A DNA stretch of 64,000 bases from an uncultured Aquimarina sp. Its GTDB lineage: Bacteria > Bacteroidota > Bacteroidia > Flavobacteriales > Flavobacteriaceae. The notes under the pieces were generated by a model, which was not told the DNA's origin, did no database searches, and saw only the letters and a program-made list of their open reading frames with translations. Position numbers and translations under genes: made by a program. The stretch spans positions 124,001 to 188,000 of the forward strand of contig CANMWA010000005.1 of assembly GCA_947501475.1 (NCBI GenBank), in the 5' to 3' direction. How positions within the stretch are numbered: the first letter of the stretch is position 1; each line of letters starts with the position of its first letter. Positions 62,299 to 64,000 of this stretch are shown here, in pieces.

Positions 62299-62649
62299 TT
62301 ACTTGTCTAAATTTTTGGTCATAGTAAAGCCAGCAAATAACCCAGCTCCTGCCATCAAGAAAATTGTGCCCGGGTATGCAATATCTTCATCTACACCTAT
62401 TGATAGATGTAAAATCCCTGCGATAAAAATACCAACACCTATACCCATTAATAATAAAGATAAATTCAGGATAAAGACTTTCCATACAGGAGTTACTTTT
62501 TTATCCTTGCTACTGTAAAAAATAGAAGCATCTGCTCCTTTTTCGATTAAAGCTAATCGTTCTTTATTTCTTGCAGATATAAATAAATATACTATTCCGA
62601 AAATACTTCCAAAAAATATTAAGGGAATTAAAATTTCTGGTCCATTCAT
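62299..62649 (-). CDS. DUF6249 membrane protein
   Basis: The protein is 116 residues. An N-terminal helix (about 5-25), a basic segment with NKERLALIEKGADASIF, which is the family hallmark, then two more helices (about 55-80 and 90-110). Family members are often near ECF sigma genes, as here. Function unknown. Confidence 0.85.
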   Translation of the reverse strand: MNGPEILIPLIFFGSIFGIVYLFISARNKERLALIEKGADASIFYSSKDKKVTPVWKVFILNLSLLLMGIGVGIFIAGILHLSIGVDEDIAYPGTIFLMAGAGLFAGFTMTKNLDK

Positions 62650-62798
62650 AATTTTGATTTTTAATGATTAATACTGTTCGTTTTCTATTTAAGACGTGGT
62701 GCATTACAAACCGGTTACAAAAAATACCAAAAAAATATTTTGTACTTTTTAGTTTAATTTATGTAACCAACAATAATATAGTATCGTCTTATGAGGAA

Positions 62799-63386
62799 AT
62801 GAACCATCAATCAGATCAATATTATATCGACCAAGTTCTAGAAGGACAGGTAAATGTGTTTTCTGTTCTTGTAGAAAGATATCAGGGATTAGTATATACC
62901 GTGGTATATAGAATGATAAAGAATAAGGAGCAAGCAGAAGAGGTTGCTCAAGATTCTTTTATCAAAGCATTTAAATCGCTAAGTAAGTATAGGGGAGATG
63001 CTAAATTTTCGACTTGGCTATATACCATCGCGTATCGAAAGAGCTTGGATGCTATTAAAGCGTCTAAACGTATGAAATCTTCTGAGCTTATAGAGGATAT
63101 AAGTGAAGGAGAAATAGAATTAGTAGGCGATGCATTAGGTTATTTACAAGCAAAAGAAAGAAAAGAAATTATATCAAATAGTATAATGAAGCTTCCTGAA
63201 GATGAGGCGGCGATTATTACATTGTATTATTTTGAAGAAAAAAGTGTAAAAGAGATCGTTGATATTATAGGTATAACCGCGGATAATGTAAAGATAAAGC
63301 TATATCGAAGTAGAAAAAAACTATATTCAATATTACAACATCATATATTACCTGAAATAAGTAGTAAAAATGGAAGAGCAATTTAA
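62799..63386 (+). CDS. ECF-type RNA polymerase sigma factor (second module)
   Basis: The protein is 195 residues. Region 2 (about 18-90): VERYQGLVYTVVYRMIKNKEQAEEVAQDSFIKAFKSL with YRGDAKFSTWLYTIAYRKSLD; region 4 (about 130-185): LPEDEAAIITLYYFEEKSVKEIVDIIGITADNVKIKLYRSRKKL. ATG 62799 follows AGGAA; the longer form from 62664 would add 45 residues that are not conserved in this family and contain the likely promoter (TACTTTTT at 62743). Confidence 0.9.
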   Translation: MNHQSDQYYIDQVLEGQVNVFSVLVERYQGLVYTVVYRMIKNKEQAEEVAQDSFIKAFKSLSKYRGDAKFSTWLYTIAYRKSLDAIKASKRMKSSELIEDISEGEIELVGDALGYLQAKERKEIISNSIMKLPEDEAAIITLYYFEEKSVKEIVDIIGITADNVKIKLYRSRKKLYSILQHHILPEISSKNGRAI

Positions 63387-63762
63387 AGACATAAAACATT
63401 TGGTAAAAGAAGCGGGTGTAGATCACCCTTCTTCTGATTTTCTAAAAAATGTAATGCAGAGCGTAGAGATTTCTTCAAAAAAAGCATTAGTATACAAACC
63501 ATTGATTTCTAAGAAAATTTGGTTTGTTATAGGATTGATAATAGTTGGGTTACTATTTATTTTGCCATTTTTGTCTCAAGGCAAAGTGTCAATTATTGAT
63601 ACCATTGATTTTTCATTTTTAAATTTGAAAAGAATAAACAATCCACTTTCAGGATTCACATTTCATAAAACCACAACATATGGTATGTTGTTTCTTGCAA
63701 TTTTGTTTTTTGTTCAAATACCATTATTAAAAAGAAGAATAGATAGAAATTTTTCAGTATAA
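63370..63762 (+). CDS. Two-helix membrane protein, probable anti-sigma partner (second module)
   Basis: The protein is 130 residues. A cytosolic part (1-45, starting EEQFKDIKHLVKEAGVDHPSSDFLKNVM), helix 1 (about 50-68), a loop, helix 2 (about 100-118) and a basic end. It overlaps the sigma gene by 17 bp, exactly as in the first module. There is no zinc motif. The role is inferred from position. Confidence 0.75.
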   Translation: MEEQFKDIKHLVKEAGVDHPSSDFLKNVMQSVEISSKKALVYKPLISKKIWFVIGLIIVGLLFILPFLSQGKVSIIDTIDFSFLNLKRINNPLSGFTFHKTTTYGMLFLAILFFVQIPLLKRRIDRNFSV

Positions 63763-63837
63763 CTCCTCGAAAAATATTTTTTAAACTGCAGTACATTCTC
63801 TATTTTACATACCAAATTAATTTTGGGAAACATTCTT

Positions 63838-64000
63838 ATGCAAAAAAGAGTATGTATTATCGGGGCAGGACCAAGTGGGATTACTGCTCTTAAGAATTTA
63901 AGGGATAAAGAATTAGATGTAGTTTGTTACGATCGAAACAGAGAAGTAGGAGGTAACTGGATTTATTCTGAAGATGAAAGTCATTCTAGTGTTTTTGATA
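63838..64000 (+). CDS. Flavin-containing monooxygenase, N-terminal part (leaves right edge)
   Basis: 54 codons are present. The start QKRVCIIGAGPSGITALKNL is the FAD-binding Rossmann motif GxGxxG (residues 8-13), followed by VVCYDRNREVGGNWIYSED, which contains the GGNW typical of FMO and Baeyer-Villiger-type enzymes. It oxidises a soft nucleophile or ketone with NADPH and O2; the substrate is unknown. Confidence 0.85.
   Translation, partial: MQKRVCIIGAGPSGITALKNLRDKELDVVCYDRNREVGGNWIYSEDESHSSVFD

Noticed and set aside
1..64000. CRISPR arrays, insertion sequences, prophage, tRNA or rRNA genes
   Set aside because: No regularly spaced repeats, transposase or integrase motifs, or tRNA cloverleaf with CCA-type features were seen on either strand. 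A tRNAscan run would settle the tRNA point.

Overview
The window is a 64 kb piece of an AT-rich chromosome from a marine-type Flavobacteriaceae (Bacteroidota); an Aquimarina-like genus is my guess, not a proof. The reasons are: primary promoters of the TTTG-N19-21-TAnnTTTG type; few Shine-Dalgarno sites; families largely confined to this phylum (Lacal_2735, DUF4197, DUF4920, DUF6249, DUF6268, stand-alone MnmD, extended PagL-like proteins); and many lipoproteins with an SC/AC lipobox. I see no transposase, phage gene, CRISPR array, rRNA or tRNA. Most of the window is ordinary core genome.

Layout. 1-13.2 kb: end of pyrF, a 38-residue membrane peptide, a BtuF-like receptor, an alpha/beta hydrolase, DUF4197, a PqqB-like hydrolase, purU, the fused B12-dependent mutase icmF, a membrane-bound LuxR-type regulator with a sodium:amino-acid symporter, and an exported amidohydrolase. 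13.2-16.9 kb is the most unusual stretch: an Lrp regulator, three copies of a structured small-RNA element each ending in its own terminator, a 33-codon cysteine-rich metallothionein-like gene absent from ordinary ORF calling, and an exported esterase-fold protein that appears to lack its nucleophile. 16.9-31.9 kb: DJ-1-like lipoprotein, MFS exporter, porin/P-II/CrcB, M49 peptidase, ilvE, DUF4920-mnmD, YceI, grpE-dnaJ. 32.2-39.5 kb looks like one long co-directional transcription unit: ABC exporter, MscS channel, outer-membrane barrel, a sigma-54 activator without a DNA-binding domain, two paralogous small barrels and PPK2. 39.5-56.6 kb: M28 peptidase, fabV, GNAT, PLP decarboxylase, MATE pump, OmpA protein, PAP2, PBP1A, BCCT transporter, PagL-like barrel, meaB, DUF2911. 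56.7-64 kb: two ECF sigma/anti-sigma modules, a tandem-repeat secreted protein, an LRR lipoprotein and the start of a flavin monooxygenase.

How parts may work together. The sigma-54 activator at 36263 has no HTH. Two intergenic sites in the window, upstream of small RNA copy A and of the LRR lipoprotein, share the sigma-54-like sequence TTTTGGCATAAG(A/C)TTTG. The LRR gene also has a perfect 38-bp palindrome 66-103 bp upstream of the predicted start of transcription, where an enhancer-binding protein would normally sit. The small RNA family is supported by a conserved purine-rich internal loop held by stems whose sequences differ between copies but still pair. Copies B and C are diverged tandem duplicates with matching promoter, upstream block and terminator positions.

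All family assignments come from reading the sequence and remembered family features; no database search was run.
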